Source of the DNA: Cyclaneusma minus | Taxonomy: Eukaryota; Ascomycota; Leotiomycetes; Marthamycetales; Marthamycetaceae | NCBI GenBank assembly: GCA_037179335.1 | Contig: JAKZHN010000008.1 | Span: forward strand, 124,001 to 188,000 | DNA: 64,000 nt | Reading direction: 5' to 3' | Shown: piece after piece, positions 55,322 to 64,000 of the stretch | Position numbering within the stretch: position 1 is the first letter of the stretch | Layout: each line of letters starts with the position of its first letter | The notes under the pieces: model-generated | What the model was told of the DNA's origin: nothing | Databases searched by the model: none | What the model saw: the letters and a program-made list of their open reading frames with translations, nothing else | Position numbers and translations under genes: made by a program

Positions 55322-57450
55322 ATGTCTTTACCACCAATTCGACCCATAAAAAAGCTGTTAATTGCCAACAGGTCTGTTGTTTTGCTCTCATTCTGTCAAT
55401 ATGAATATTTCTGACTACTAAAAGGGGTGAAATCGCAACACGCATCCTTTCCACCGCACGAGAACTTGACATCGAGACTTACACTCTTTACACCACCAAT
55501 GATGTCTCTCACACTCTCAAATCGAACCACCAAATTGAACTGCCTTCACCAGCTTCCTATTTAGACATCACTGCTCTCATTTCTCTCGCCAAAAAGCACA
55601 ACATCGATGCCGTTCATCCCGGATATGGCTTCCTTTCCGAATCGGCCGAGTTCTCTCAACGGATGTGGTCAGAAGCCAACGCCATCGTGATCGGTCCCGG
55701 CCCGACCACACTTGCCCAAACAGGAGACAAGTTGCAAGCTCGTCTCCTAGCCGAAAAGTGTCAAATTCCCGTATTACCAGCTCTGCAAACACCAACCGAC
55801 AGCATTGAAGAACTTGGCAAATTTGCTGGCAGCAATGGATTTCCCATAATCATCAAAGCTGTGGACGGAGGTGGTGGAAGAGGGATTAGGGTTGTGCGGA
55901 AACAGACAGAGTTGGCAGCAATGGCGAAAAGAGCTTTGCAAGAAAGTCTGTCTAAGAAAGTGTTTGCTGAGAAGGCTGCTGTTGACGGGTTTAGGCATGT
56001 TGAGGTGCAGATAGTGGGTGATGGTAAAGGTAATGTCAGGCATTTGTGGGAGAGGGAATGCAGTATTCAACGGCGGTTTCAGAAGATTGTGGAGTTTGCG
56101 CCTAGTGCGGTTGGTGACAGAGCATTGATCTCTAGAGTCATAGAGGCGGCCTTGAGGATGGCTCAACATGTATGTTTGCTCCTTTCTCCGGAACTGGTTA
56201 CTGAAACCCTCTTTGACCCTTGGAAATTGTGGCAGGTTAAATATCTTTCCCTCGGCACTTTCGAATTTCTGGTTAGGGAATCACCGCCGGCCTTCTTCTT
56301 TCTTGAAGTAAATCCTCGAATCCAAGTGGAACACACCATCACCGAGTCATTATGCAGCGGTATCGATTTGGTCAGAACTCAACTACTTCTGGCTCAGGGC
56401 TTTCCACTTTCCGACTTGGATATATCCCAGCTACATAACAACCCCTCGAGTCCGCCTCCTTTATGCTCAATACAACTTCGAGTCACAGCCGAAGATCCGT
56501 TCTCAGATTGGTCGTTGAGTATTGGCAAAGTTCGATCCTTCCAATTTCCCTCTGGCAATGGAATTCGTGTTGATACCAGCATGGTCGATTCTCCACCTAC
56601 GGTGGTCGGCACCGACTTCGACAGTCTGCTCAGCAAGATAATTGTCACTTCGACAAACTGGCATGATACTGTCTGTAAGGCGAGACGCGCTTTGCAAGAC
56701 ACTAATATTGAAGGCATCAAAACCAATCTTCCGGCTCTGCGTGCCATCATCGACCACCCAGATTTTATCCAACAGAAATGCGATACTCAATGGCTGGAGA
56801 GCAATATCTTGACGATCTTGTCTCGTGCCAAAACTCTTTCCAATGCCGTGGACTCGTCAAGTGCATCCTTGATCAACTCTGCTTCATCCGAAGGAGCAAT
56901 AGTCGCCGCTGGCGCTTCTGCTGGCACAGTGTTCCGCAAAGGAGACGCCTGGTCTCTCGCCCTTTCCCCTATATCTTCTACCACCCAGATAATCTCAGAA
57001 GCAACAGCCGCCTCCACCCATCCAGCTCACATCCAGATCAATCGCGTCCTCCGCAATGAATTTCCCACTTCACTCTCCGCCGAAATCGCCTACACGGACC
57101 CGTCCGGCACAACCGTCCCCTATCGCCTCGACGCAAAATCCACCAACGCATCATCGGCTTCCATCTCCAGTTCATGGAAGTTCCGTCAAGGCAACAAGAA
57201 CAATCCAAACCATATAATCATTCCATTTCCAGGGCAGTTAATGGAGATATGTGTTGACGAAGGGGATGTGGTGAGTAAGGGAGAGACCATTGCGATTGTG
57301 AGACAGATGAAGATGGAGCTTGAGGTTAGGACGGAGAAGGCGGGGAGGGTGGCTTGGGTTTTTGAGGGGGATGAGGGGGTGGATGTGGGAGAAGGGACAC
57401 TGGTTGCGGAGTTGGAGGATGGTGAGGGGATGGGGAAGGCGAAGTTGTGA
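55322..57450 (+). CDS. Biotin carboxylase/biotin carrier (alpha) subunit of an acyl-CoA carboxylase, ends AKL
   Basis: It carboxylates its own biotin using ATP and bicarbonate. 669 aa; exons 55322-55371, 55425-56169 and 56236-57450. The second intron (66 nt, GTATGT...GGCAG) is stopless and in frame, but removing it restores the family sequence AQHVKYLSLGTFEFLV. Motifs are KKLLIANRGEIATRI, VHPGYGFLSESAEF, the ATP-grasp loop VDGGGGRGIR, RECSIQRRFQKIVEFAP and FFFLEVNPRIQVEHTITE. The C-terminal biotinyl domain has VRQMKMELEV (Gln in place of the usual Ala before MKM). The N-terminus has no mitochondrial presequence and the C-terminus is GKAKL, a PTS1. Mitochondrial MCC or PCC alpha would normally carry a presequence, so this pair may be peroxisomal. 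Confidence 0.93.
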
Positions 57451-58457
57451 GAGTAGCTGGACACTACGTGTTTGTAATTTTCGAGAAGCGAAACTTGAGG
57501 GGAGAAAAAGACCGCCGCAGTCTCTCTGTCAATATTCCTTGCCATCCGGAATCACTGTTTCCAAATTCATCGATTGACAGACACCAAACCCGCAATCGAC
57601 CGGTCCCTAGGCTGTCCGCTCTACCGCGGAAACAATTCTCTGTCAACCTAGCAATATCCTGTCGTCCCAGCAGTATCCTGTCACGCCGCACTCGATCTTA
57701 TCGCTCAGCGTATCAGTATAAGTTTGAAAAAAGCATCGTTTTAGAAATCCTTCTACACAAGCCCCCGACATCTAGGCCCAGGCGTGTTATATATCAATTT
57801 GTTTGAAATTTTAAGCTCTACCAGCCTATATTATTTTCATGTCCCAAAAATCTGATTTCAAAAATCACTCTTTTAAGGACCCTCCGTCGACGTGCAACAA
57901 AACCTCGAGAGGTCGGGGCATCGGTCATGTGACTCTCCCGATACGGATTTGCCCCTTGATGCCCTTCAAGCCAGCCTGCGTAATCGACAGAATTCTCTGA
58001 ACGACAGCATCTTCCTAGACGCCAGAGTCCTTGAGAAGACCGACAGAGCACTCGTAATCGACAAAATCTCGCGCCTCTTTTTATTCATCGGCTTTTATTG
58101 CACGTCGACTGTCCGGCCCCCTCAATTGGCCTCGACGGCCCCCCTTCGCCTACCCATTCCCAACAACACTACTTTTCCCCACCACGCCATCAGTCCACGT
58201 CCGTTTCGTCCAGTTTTGGGCTCTTTGAAAAGCCCTTGCAAATCTCTTTTATTTGAACTCCATTTTTGATAGGATTTCGTTGCTGCACTCTTCGAGCACG
58301 CCCTATCTTACAGGACCAGTTGCACACTCACTTCCCCGAGTCCGAAACCGATTCTTCTGCCACTGCCAACGGCCATTTCTCCTTGATAAACAGTGCTGAG
58401 TCTCCAGAATCCACGAATTGCCCTTCTCAAGTCCATCTCCCCTCAGTGTGAAGGTTA
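57451..58457. other. Intergenic region, about 1 kb
   Basis: 3' flank of the biotin carboxylase gene, then sequence with no recognisable gene. On the minus strand near 58300-58420 a frame reading VDSGDSALFIKEKW may be a shifted continuation of the GST-like fragment to its right. Confidence 0.35.
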
Positions 58458-58623
58458 CTATGTCTTCCCTGTCCTCAATTCAGGGATCTTCTCCTTCAGA
58501 GCGCTTTCGACGGAGCCGGCTGCGGTGTTGTAAGGCTTGCCCTCGAATCGGAGACAGGTTTCGAGCTTGATCGCGAATGGGGGCCAGGCGTATTTTCCAG
58601 GCTCGAGCCAGCCGCGATATATC
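58458..58623 (-). pseudogene. Truncated GST-like (thioredoxin-fold, FAX/metaxin type) fragment
   Basis: The minus strand reads IYRGWLEPGKYAWPPFAIKL then ETCLRFEGKPYNTAAGSVES and ALKEKIP before a stop. Fungal proteins with a GST-like N-terminal domain begin in just this way (FRGW.PGK..W.PF..KLE..LRF). The rest of the domain and the C-terminal half are absent or frame-shifted. A probable acceptor CTGACTGTAG precedes it. A short gene cannot be excluded. Confidence 0.4.
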
Positions 58624-58663
58624 CTACAGTCAGTGTGCCGACTTCTGTTGAGTCCCGAAGCCA

Positions 58664-59269
58664 AGTTCTGAAGAGAACGATCGGATGCGAGTGTTCTGTG
58701 ACTGTAAGCACCTCATCCACTGGTGATTTCTTGTACTCGCCCTTTGCTTGTCAACTTGCGCGGTGACTCACGCCTTGGGACATTGCTGCCAATAAGCACA
58801 AACGAGGCTTACCCTATTCATCATCATATTCAATCGTATGAATCCTGCTTGTGCCGCATAATTACCAGTAGAGCATTCAAATCAGAGTCCGAAATATCCC
58901 GAAGGTTGGCATGAATCTCGAAGTGATTGAGCGCGCTTTTGTTCAATTGATACAGAGCTGTAAGCTGTTGGTCTGCAATTTGCATTCACTTGACCTCATA
59001 AAGGAGAAAAGAACGCCCGACAACTGCAGTCTCCTTAATAATCGCTTTTCAAACGACAAGAATAGCGAGGAAACAAAAAGCTCTGTCGTTCGCGCACTTT
59101 CCTGTCGCTGCCTGCGCATGCTGTCATTGAGCCTTCAAGTACAAACGCCGTCGCGCCACCTCGCCACCCCCAACTTCGAAAAGTCCTCAACACCTGTACT
59201 CGCATCTCTAGGCTGTAAAAAGTATATCAAAAATCTTCTGAAGCTTTGGTTTATCCAGTAAAAAGAAAA
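58664..59269. other. Region between the GST-like fragment and U6
   Basis: No gene seen. Short frames without features; the last bases are the downstream flank of U6. Confidence 0.45.
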
Positions 59270-59424
59270 AAAAATTGGTAGCTTCTCTTTGATTGAGCGT
59301 GTCATCCTTAGTGCAGGGGCCATGCTAATCTTCTCTGTATCGTTTCAACTGTATGCAGGTTAGTGTGTGTTCCCAATTAGAGTTTCAGGCGTTACTTACA
59401 TTGACCAAATGCCCGAGGGCGAAA
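59270..59424 (-). ncRNA. U6 spliceosomal snRNA with a 51-nt spliceosomal intron
   Basis: The minus strand holds GATACAGAGAAGATTAGCAT, then GGCCCCTGCACTAAGGATGA and the AAAGAGAAGC region, ending in a T run (59266-59274) as an RNA polymerase III terminator. The 5' exon (about 59424-59400) reads CGCCCTCGGGCATTTGGTCA and ends AAT. The intron 59399-59349 runs GTAAGTAACG to GCATACAG with branch CACTAACC. Splicing restores GGTCAATTTGAAACG, exactly the conserved U6 sequence, and gives about 99 nt. A TTATAAT box is at 59449-59441. U6 is the catalytic RNA of the spliceosome. Its exact 5' end is estimated. Confidence 0.93.
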
Positions 59425-59598
59425 GTTGTTCTCACGTTTGGGATTATAAGGTACTCTCCGCCCCACTTTGCGCCCCTGACTCCATATTGTCCTTTATATT
59501 TTCACGACTATTCTATTCCCTTCGGTTTGATGATCAGTCTAATGCATCTATAATACTGACCTTTCTAGTCTACCACGCACCCACGTACCTATAAAAAT

Positions 59599-61626
59599 CT
59601 ACCAAGTCCACCACCACTCCTTCACAAACCGCTGTCCCCGCACCGCCTCCAACCCCAATGCCATCGGCGCCCCATGCGCACCCGCATGCACCTCCTCCAC
59701 GCCCTCCACGCCAACCCCAACAATCTCACCCTCACTCCCCTCCGCCTTGCTCGCCTGTTCCGAATCCACCTTCGCCACCACCAAATGCGCTCTCCCACTC
59801 TTCGCCAATTTCCTATTACTACTCCAATACCAAACAGTCTGCCCCACAACAGCCACCACAACCACCGCCGCCAAACTCATACAAGCCGTAAACCCATTCC
59901 TATACAGCGGCGCATCTCCAGTTCTAAAAACCTGCGCACCAGCTATCCCCGCCGCATTCGCCGCCATGATAATCATCGCCATCGCTATACTGCGTTCTTG
60001 CGGATCGGTACAGTTTATCGACAGCCAGCCGACGTTGAGGATGTGCACTACGGTATTGCCAGACATGGCGATGACAACGGCGGCGTAGCGGTGCCATTTC
60101 GAATCGTGGATTGTTTCGCGCAGGCACGTGTAGGCTATGAGCACGTACACAGCGGCGAGAAGAAGGAAAGGACCGCGACGTCCTGTTCTGTCGGCTGCGA
60201 ATCCTAGCGATACTGCGTAAAACGCGGCCATGAAATTGCCGACCGAGGCGAGCGCGTTGGCGCGGACGGTGCTGAAGCCTAGCGATTTTATGACTGAGGG
60301 TCCGTAGGTTTGGATGGATGAAACGGGGATGGTGTAGGCGAGGGTGATGAAGACGTGGACTAGGTAACGCGGGTTGCGGCAGGTTTTCCAGACTGTGCGG
60401 CCGGAGATGTGCATGTGGCCGGTCGTTTTGGCGGGGTCATCGAGGAGAACGCGGCGAACGAGGATGTAGCGTTCGCGGGGGGTGAAGTAGGACCAGCGGC
60501 CGAAAGAGATGAGAGGCGAGCCGGAACCGACGGAGGGGGGGAGGAGGAGGATGAAGAAAATGCCGACGCAGATTGTTATTATGCCTTCGACTGTAAAAGG
60601 GGGTGGTTAGATTTTGGATGAGAAGTTTGGGATGGTGGGAGACGAGAGGTTGGGACAGGGGCGAGAAGGTGAGAAGGAAGTGAGAAGTGGAGGACGAGAA
60701 GTTGAGGTGGGCATGAGAAGCCGAGAGAGAAGCGAGAAGTGAGAAGTGAGACTTCAGAGTGAGAGACGTACTGATGAACAGCCAGCGCCAGCCCGCGATT
60801 CCGTACCGCCCGGACATGGAGAGGATACCAGCGCCAATGAGATTTACGGTAGCAGCAGCTAAGAGATTCCCAAGGAAGAAAATAGAGACTCGCGAACTGG
60901 TCTCGGATTTCTTGTACCATGTTGACATCGTGTACAAGGCGCCTAGAAGTCAAGATGGTTAGAGGAAAGTGTCGGGAGCTTTGATTGATCTTGGAGTCTT
61001 ACCTGGGATGAAGCCAGCTTCACAGCACCCAAGAATGATTCGTGTTACAAGGTATCCGGGATAATTGGTGATGAAATTTTGGAAAGTGGCTACCAGGCCC
61101 CAAGCTATGATTTGGAAAGATAGCCATTTTTGCGGACCGATCTGGAAGAGTGATTAGTAGGTAGGTATGTTGGTGAGATATTCGGGTAGTTGAGGCCGGA
61201 AGCGAGGCAGCAGACAGCAAAGAAGATATTCGGCGGTACATACCTTCTGGAGCAGAATATTACTTGGAATTTCCAAAACCACAATCCCGGTCGACAGTAA
61301 ACTGCTTCCCACGTTGATCTGATCAGTCGTAACACCAAGATCTTCCGTAATAGTATCCGTCAAAGCATTGGCAATATTCCCTCGGTCCATCTGCAAGGCA
61401 AAGAAAGCCAGTCCCAAAATAGGAAGAAGAATGAAGTCGATCCTGGAAACGATCAGTACGCTAAGCATCCACGGGAAGGTTGTGTCACCGAGACATACTT
61501 CCGCTTAGCTGTCCGTTCCTCCTCTTCCGTCCAGTCGGGTTCGGTGGTACCATTGGTACTGACAGCAGCAACTTCTGCATCGCTTCCTGTTTTGGCCGGA
61601 TACTCGTAGGGCTCCCTGGCTGCCAT
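59599..61626 (-). CDS. MFS transporter, allantoate permease (Dal5) family
   Basis: A plasma-membrane anion:cation symporter of the fungal Dal5/Tna1 type, importing organic acids, vitamins or small peptides. 542 aa; exons on the minus strand are 61626-61499, 61442-61244, 61141-61003, 60942-60772 and 60590-59599, all GT-AG. The hydrophilic N-terminus leads into FILLPILGLAFFALQMDRGN (TM1 with the family DRGN), GIVVLEIPSNILLQKIGPQK, GCCEAGFIPGALYTMSTWYK, the central loop with YFTPRERYILVRR, and NVGWLSINCTDPQERSIAMA in TM10. About 12 hydrophobic helices are visible. The substrate cannot be told. An upstream in-frame ATG at 61725 is possible. Confidence 0.92.
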
Positions 61627-62966
61627 GATGGCAGAAACCTGGAAGACAGGCTGTGACTTGGGACGAGGTAGAGAAGTGCCAGAGTACCTTGGGTAAGGTA
61701 TTTCTGTGACCTGGGGAGAGTCCAAACAAATGCTTGGGAAATGGGAAACAGAGTTCTGGGAAACTTACTCGTACCGGCCAGCGGTGTATATCTAGGTTTT
61801 CTCGGGGACCAGGCGGTCACCCGCTTCCAGGGAAGGGGGACTCATCGCTCGAGTCGCCGTCTTTGTCGATAAGAAATTCCGAAAAATCATGCTCGTTCCG
61901 CGTGCTGTGCCGTTGACGTTATGATGTTCTGGATGCAGATTGGCTGTGGATGATGGAAATCACCATGGGGGTTCTTTGTGTGCGACTGTTTGATGGGATT
62001 GTGGCTGCACGATGTGGGGAATAACTGGGGGATTAGCCTTGCGTGAGAGGACCTTGGATGGCGTGCTCGCCTGCATGATAGTCAATGTGAGTGCACGTGT
62101 ACATAAAGTATACGAGCGCCTATATCATGCAGCTACAAAGGCGAACAAGTTTATTATTAGTACGGCTACTCAATTGTCCATTCTAAGAATAGGAAGTCTT
62201 TCACCGGTTATGCAATAATATGTTTTAAAAGGCGAATATCAAATTCGACTTTGGGAGTGTCACTGGCACTTGCGAATGTATGGAATCCCGATGTAACCCC
62301 GGGCTTCACCATGGAGATCGTCCCGTCCCTGCACGAGTTCGGAAGCACCTTGCTAGTTAATCACCATGCTGATGTGGCTGCAAAATTTCAGAGGCACCTT
62401 GCTGGTGTTTTTTCTCCATCTTTTTTTTTTGTCTGAATTTCGTGCTTGAATTTTGTGGTTGTTCACGTGCAGCGACAGCTCGAGACCTGCATCTGCTTGA
62501 AGGCTCACATATCATATGATGAAGGAGTATCATGGAACTGTCACTTAAGGCAAAACCAGACGTCTCCAAGCAATCAATTTCTCGTCGTACTAGGCCGCTT
62601 CAGATCGGGGATCAGGGCCTTTGGTATATAACCGCACGAAGTATCGTCTCCTTTCTTCGCAGAACTGACCATGGTCTGTCAATGTATATCTTGGCAGAGC
62701 CATGAACATGACAACACCAGATATCCTGATCACTCCGAGTTACAAGCTTATATTCTCGTCCCAGCTGTTCTGAGTAAGACTCAGGAAGGAGTACTAGAGG
62801 ATACGGTAGAGGCGTGTGGGCTTGGGGTACACTGTCTGTTTTCAGCTCGTATTCCAGTTTAAATGCCAAATTTTTACAGGATGATATGAATCTTACCTCG
62901 AGATGTGATGATTTCTATAGGGGTATTTGGTCCCGGGTTATGGCAGTCGTTTGAGCTGTCATACTT
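61627..62966. other. Intergenic region, about 1.3 kb
   Basis: Promoter of the minus-strand transporter on the left and 3' flank of the edge gene on the right. A T10 run lies near 62421-62430. No gene or RNA recognised. Confidence 0.5.
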
Positions 62967-64000
62967 TCAAAAAGGTTCCTCGCCCATACTTTGGATGAAT
63001 TCATCCCAGTTGTCAAAATCATGTTCAGGTTCGAGGCCGAGATTAAACTGGTCGTTCGAATCGCCAAAGTCCAAGAAGCTTGTATCCTCGAGGTCATGTA
63101 ATGGTGTCCCAAATCCTTCCGGAGGCGGGTTGTGGGCATGATTCGTCGAGGGTTCGTGGTTGCGATTTCCTTGAGCAGAATCTTGTCCGAGTAATTGGCT
63201 AGAAGGCAGATTTTCGAAACCCGTACCCTCGTAGATGTCGTATGGTGTGGAAGATTCGCCAACCTGGGGCTGATGGATGACAGGAGAGTATGAGGAGTCA
63301 TAGTTTGGTATTTGGTGCTCAGAGGCATCCTGAGATTGCTGAAGGGGTCTGAGAGACGAACTTGGATTGTGTTGGCTGAACTGTGTTGAGTTAGGCGGTG
63401 GCTCGGGAGAAGAGGCATGATCTTCGCTAGTAGATTCCGGACCGCCGCTTGCAAATCCAGAGTCGCTTGGCCTATTGACCGGCTTGCCAAAGGCTTCCGG
63501 TTCTTGTATTTCCAGGCGAGACTCAAGGTGCGTTTGTGGAGCAGGAGGTTCAAGATAGCCTGAGGTTGGGAGCTCCAACGGCAAATTGGGCTCCCTGAGA
63601 GAGACTGGAGGTCCTGTAGTTGGTAAGAGTGATTCGGACGTCTCCACGGAGGACTGGTGTGTCCCAGCTCTCATCGACCTTCGCCAATTGGAGGAAACTA
63701 TGTCTTGGCAGTCTCGAACAATGCTCATAAACTGATTTCTGATGCTTGCATCTAGAGGCTGGGATTCAATCCGGACCCTTTCTTCAACAGCTGCTCTGAC
63801 CAGTCGATCTAGCTCTGACCGAGCGTAAGCCTCAAACTCAGCGAAGGGATCTGTTTCGGGCGATGCGGGTACATCTTCATTGACATGCTCGAAATCTAAA
63901 ATTTTATTCCGATTTTCAGCCTTGTTCTGGACCAGTGATTATGCTTTGTTACAGGGGGCGGGGGTTGAGCGGTATAGCGGAAAACCAGATTCTAACTTAC
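62967..64000 (-). CDS. 3' end of an unrecognised gene running off the right edge
   Basis: The last exon (63926-62967, 319 codons) begins NKAENRNKILDFEHVNED, preceded by an intron whose acceptor GGTCCAG ends at 63927 and whose donor GTAAGT starts exactly at base 64000, so the previous exon lies just outside. A charged helical segment (DPFAEFEAYARSELDRLVRA) is followed by a Ser/Pro/Gln-rich disordered region. The C-terminus is acidic and aromatic (SFLDFGDSND...DFDNWDEFIQSM), resembling an activation domain. No domain is recognised; a regulator is only a guess. Confidence 0.7.

Overview
The window is nuclear DNA of a filamentous ascomycete (Pezizomycotina). Supporting signs are short GT-AG introns of about 50-100 nt with CTRAC branch points, a fungal Zn2Cys6 regulator with a Fungal_trans_2-type domain, a dispersed 5S rRNA gene, and U6 snRNA carrying a spliceosomal intron. 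Dothideomycetes is my best guess, but that is inference.

Left part, 1-5.8 kb: the 3' part of a PPWD1-type WD40/cyclophilin gene and a 960-aa Zn2Cys6 transcription factor. Next, 5.8-13.4 kb has no convincing protein gene. It is built from diverged tandem repeat families. One is a run of four intron-like units whose 5' splice site pairs with a downstream complement (with one covarying pair). Another is a set of three box C/D snoRNA-like elements with covarying terminal stems. I read this block tentatively as a spliced non-coding RNA locus. From 13.5 to 20.6 kb lies one two-exon minus-strand gene for a 2325-aa low-complexity acidic and lysine-repeat protein.

Middle part, 22-48 kb: mostly housekeeping and degradative genes. 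These are a branched-chain aminotransferase, an Erv2-like sulfhydryl oxidase, proteasome subunit beta-1, a PHO80-like cyclin with a long 5' leader intron, a GH79 glycosidase, two BTB/POZ genes (one with an apparent frameshift), the F1-ATPase chaperone ATP11, an acyl-CoA ligase ending in AKL, a secreted phospholipase C/phosphatase-family enzyme, a YBP/glomulin-like protein and a 5S rRNA gene. ATP11 and the acyl-CoA ligase are each followed by a degenerate copy of their own last codons.

Right part, 48-64 kb: a GH47 alpha-1,2-mannosidase, a FAD monooxygenase, a divergent pair of acyl-CoA carboxylase subunits (the biotin carboxylase also ends in AKL), a truncated GST-like fragment, intron-containing U6 snRNA, an allantoate-permease-type MFS transporter and the 3' end of an unrecognised gene. 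Two unlinked enzymes of acyl-CoA metabolism with C-terminal AKL, plus CCTCGG hexamers in their promoters, suggest a peroxisomal acyl-CoA theme. Exon coordinates were placed by hand from splice consensus, reading phase and family knowledge.
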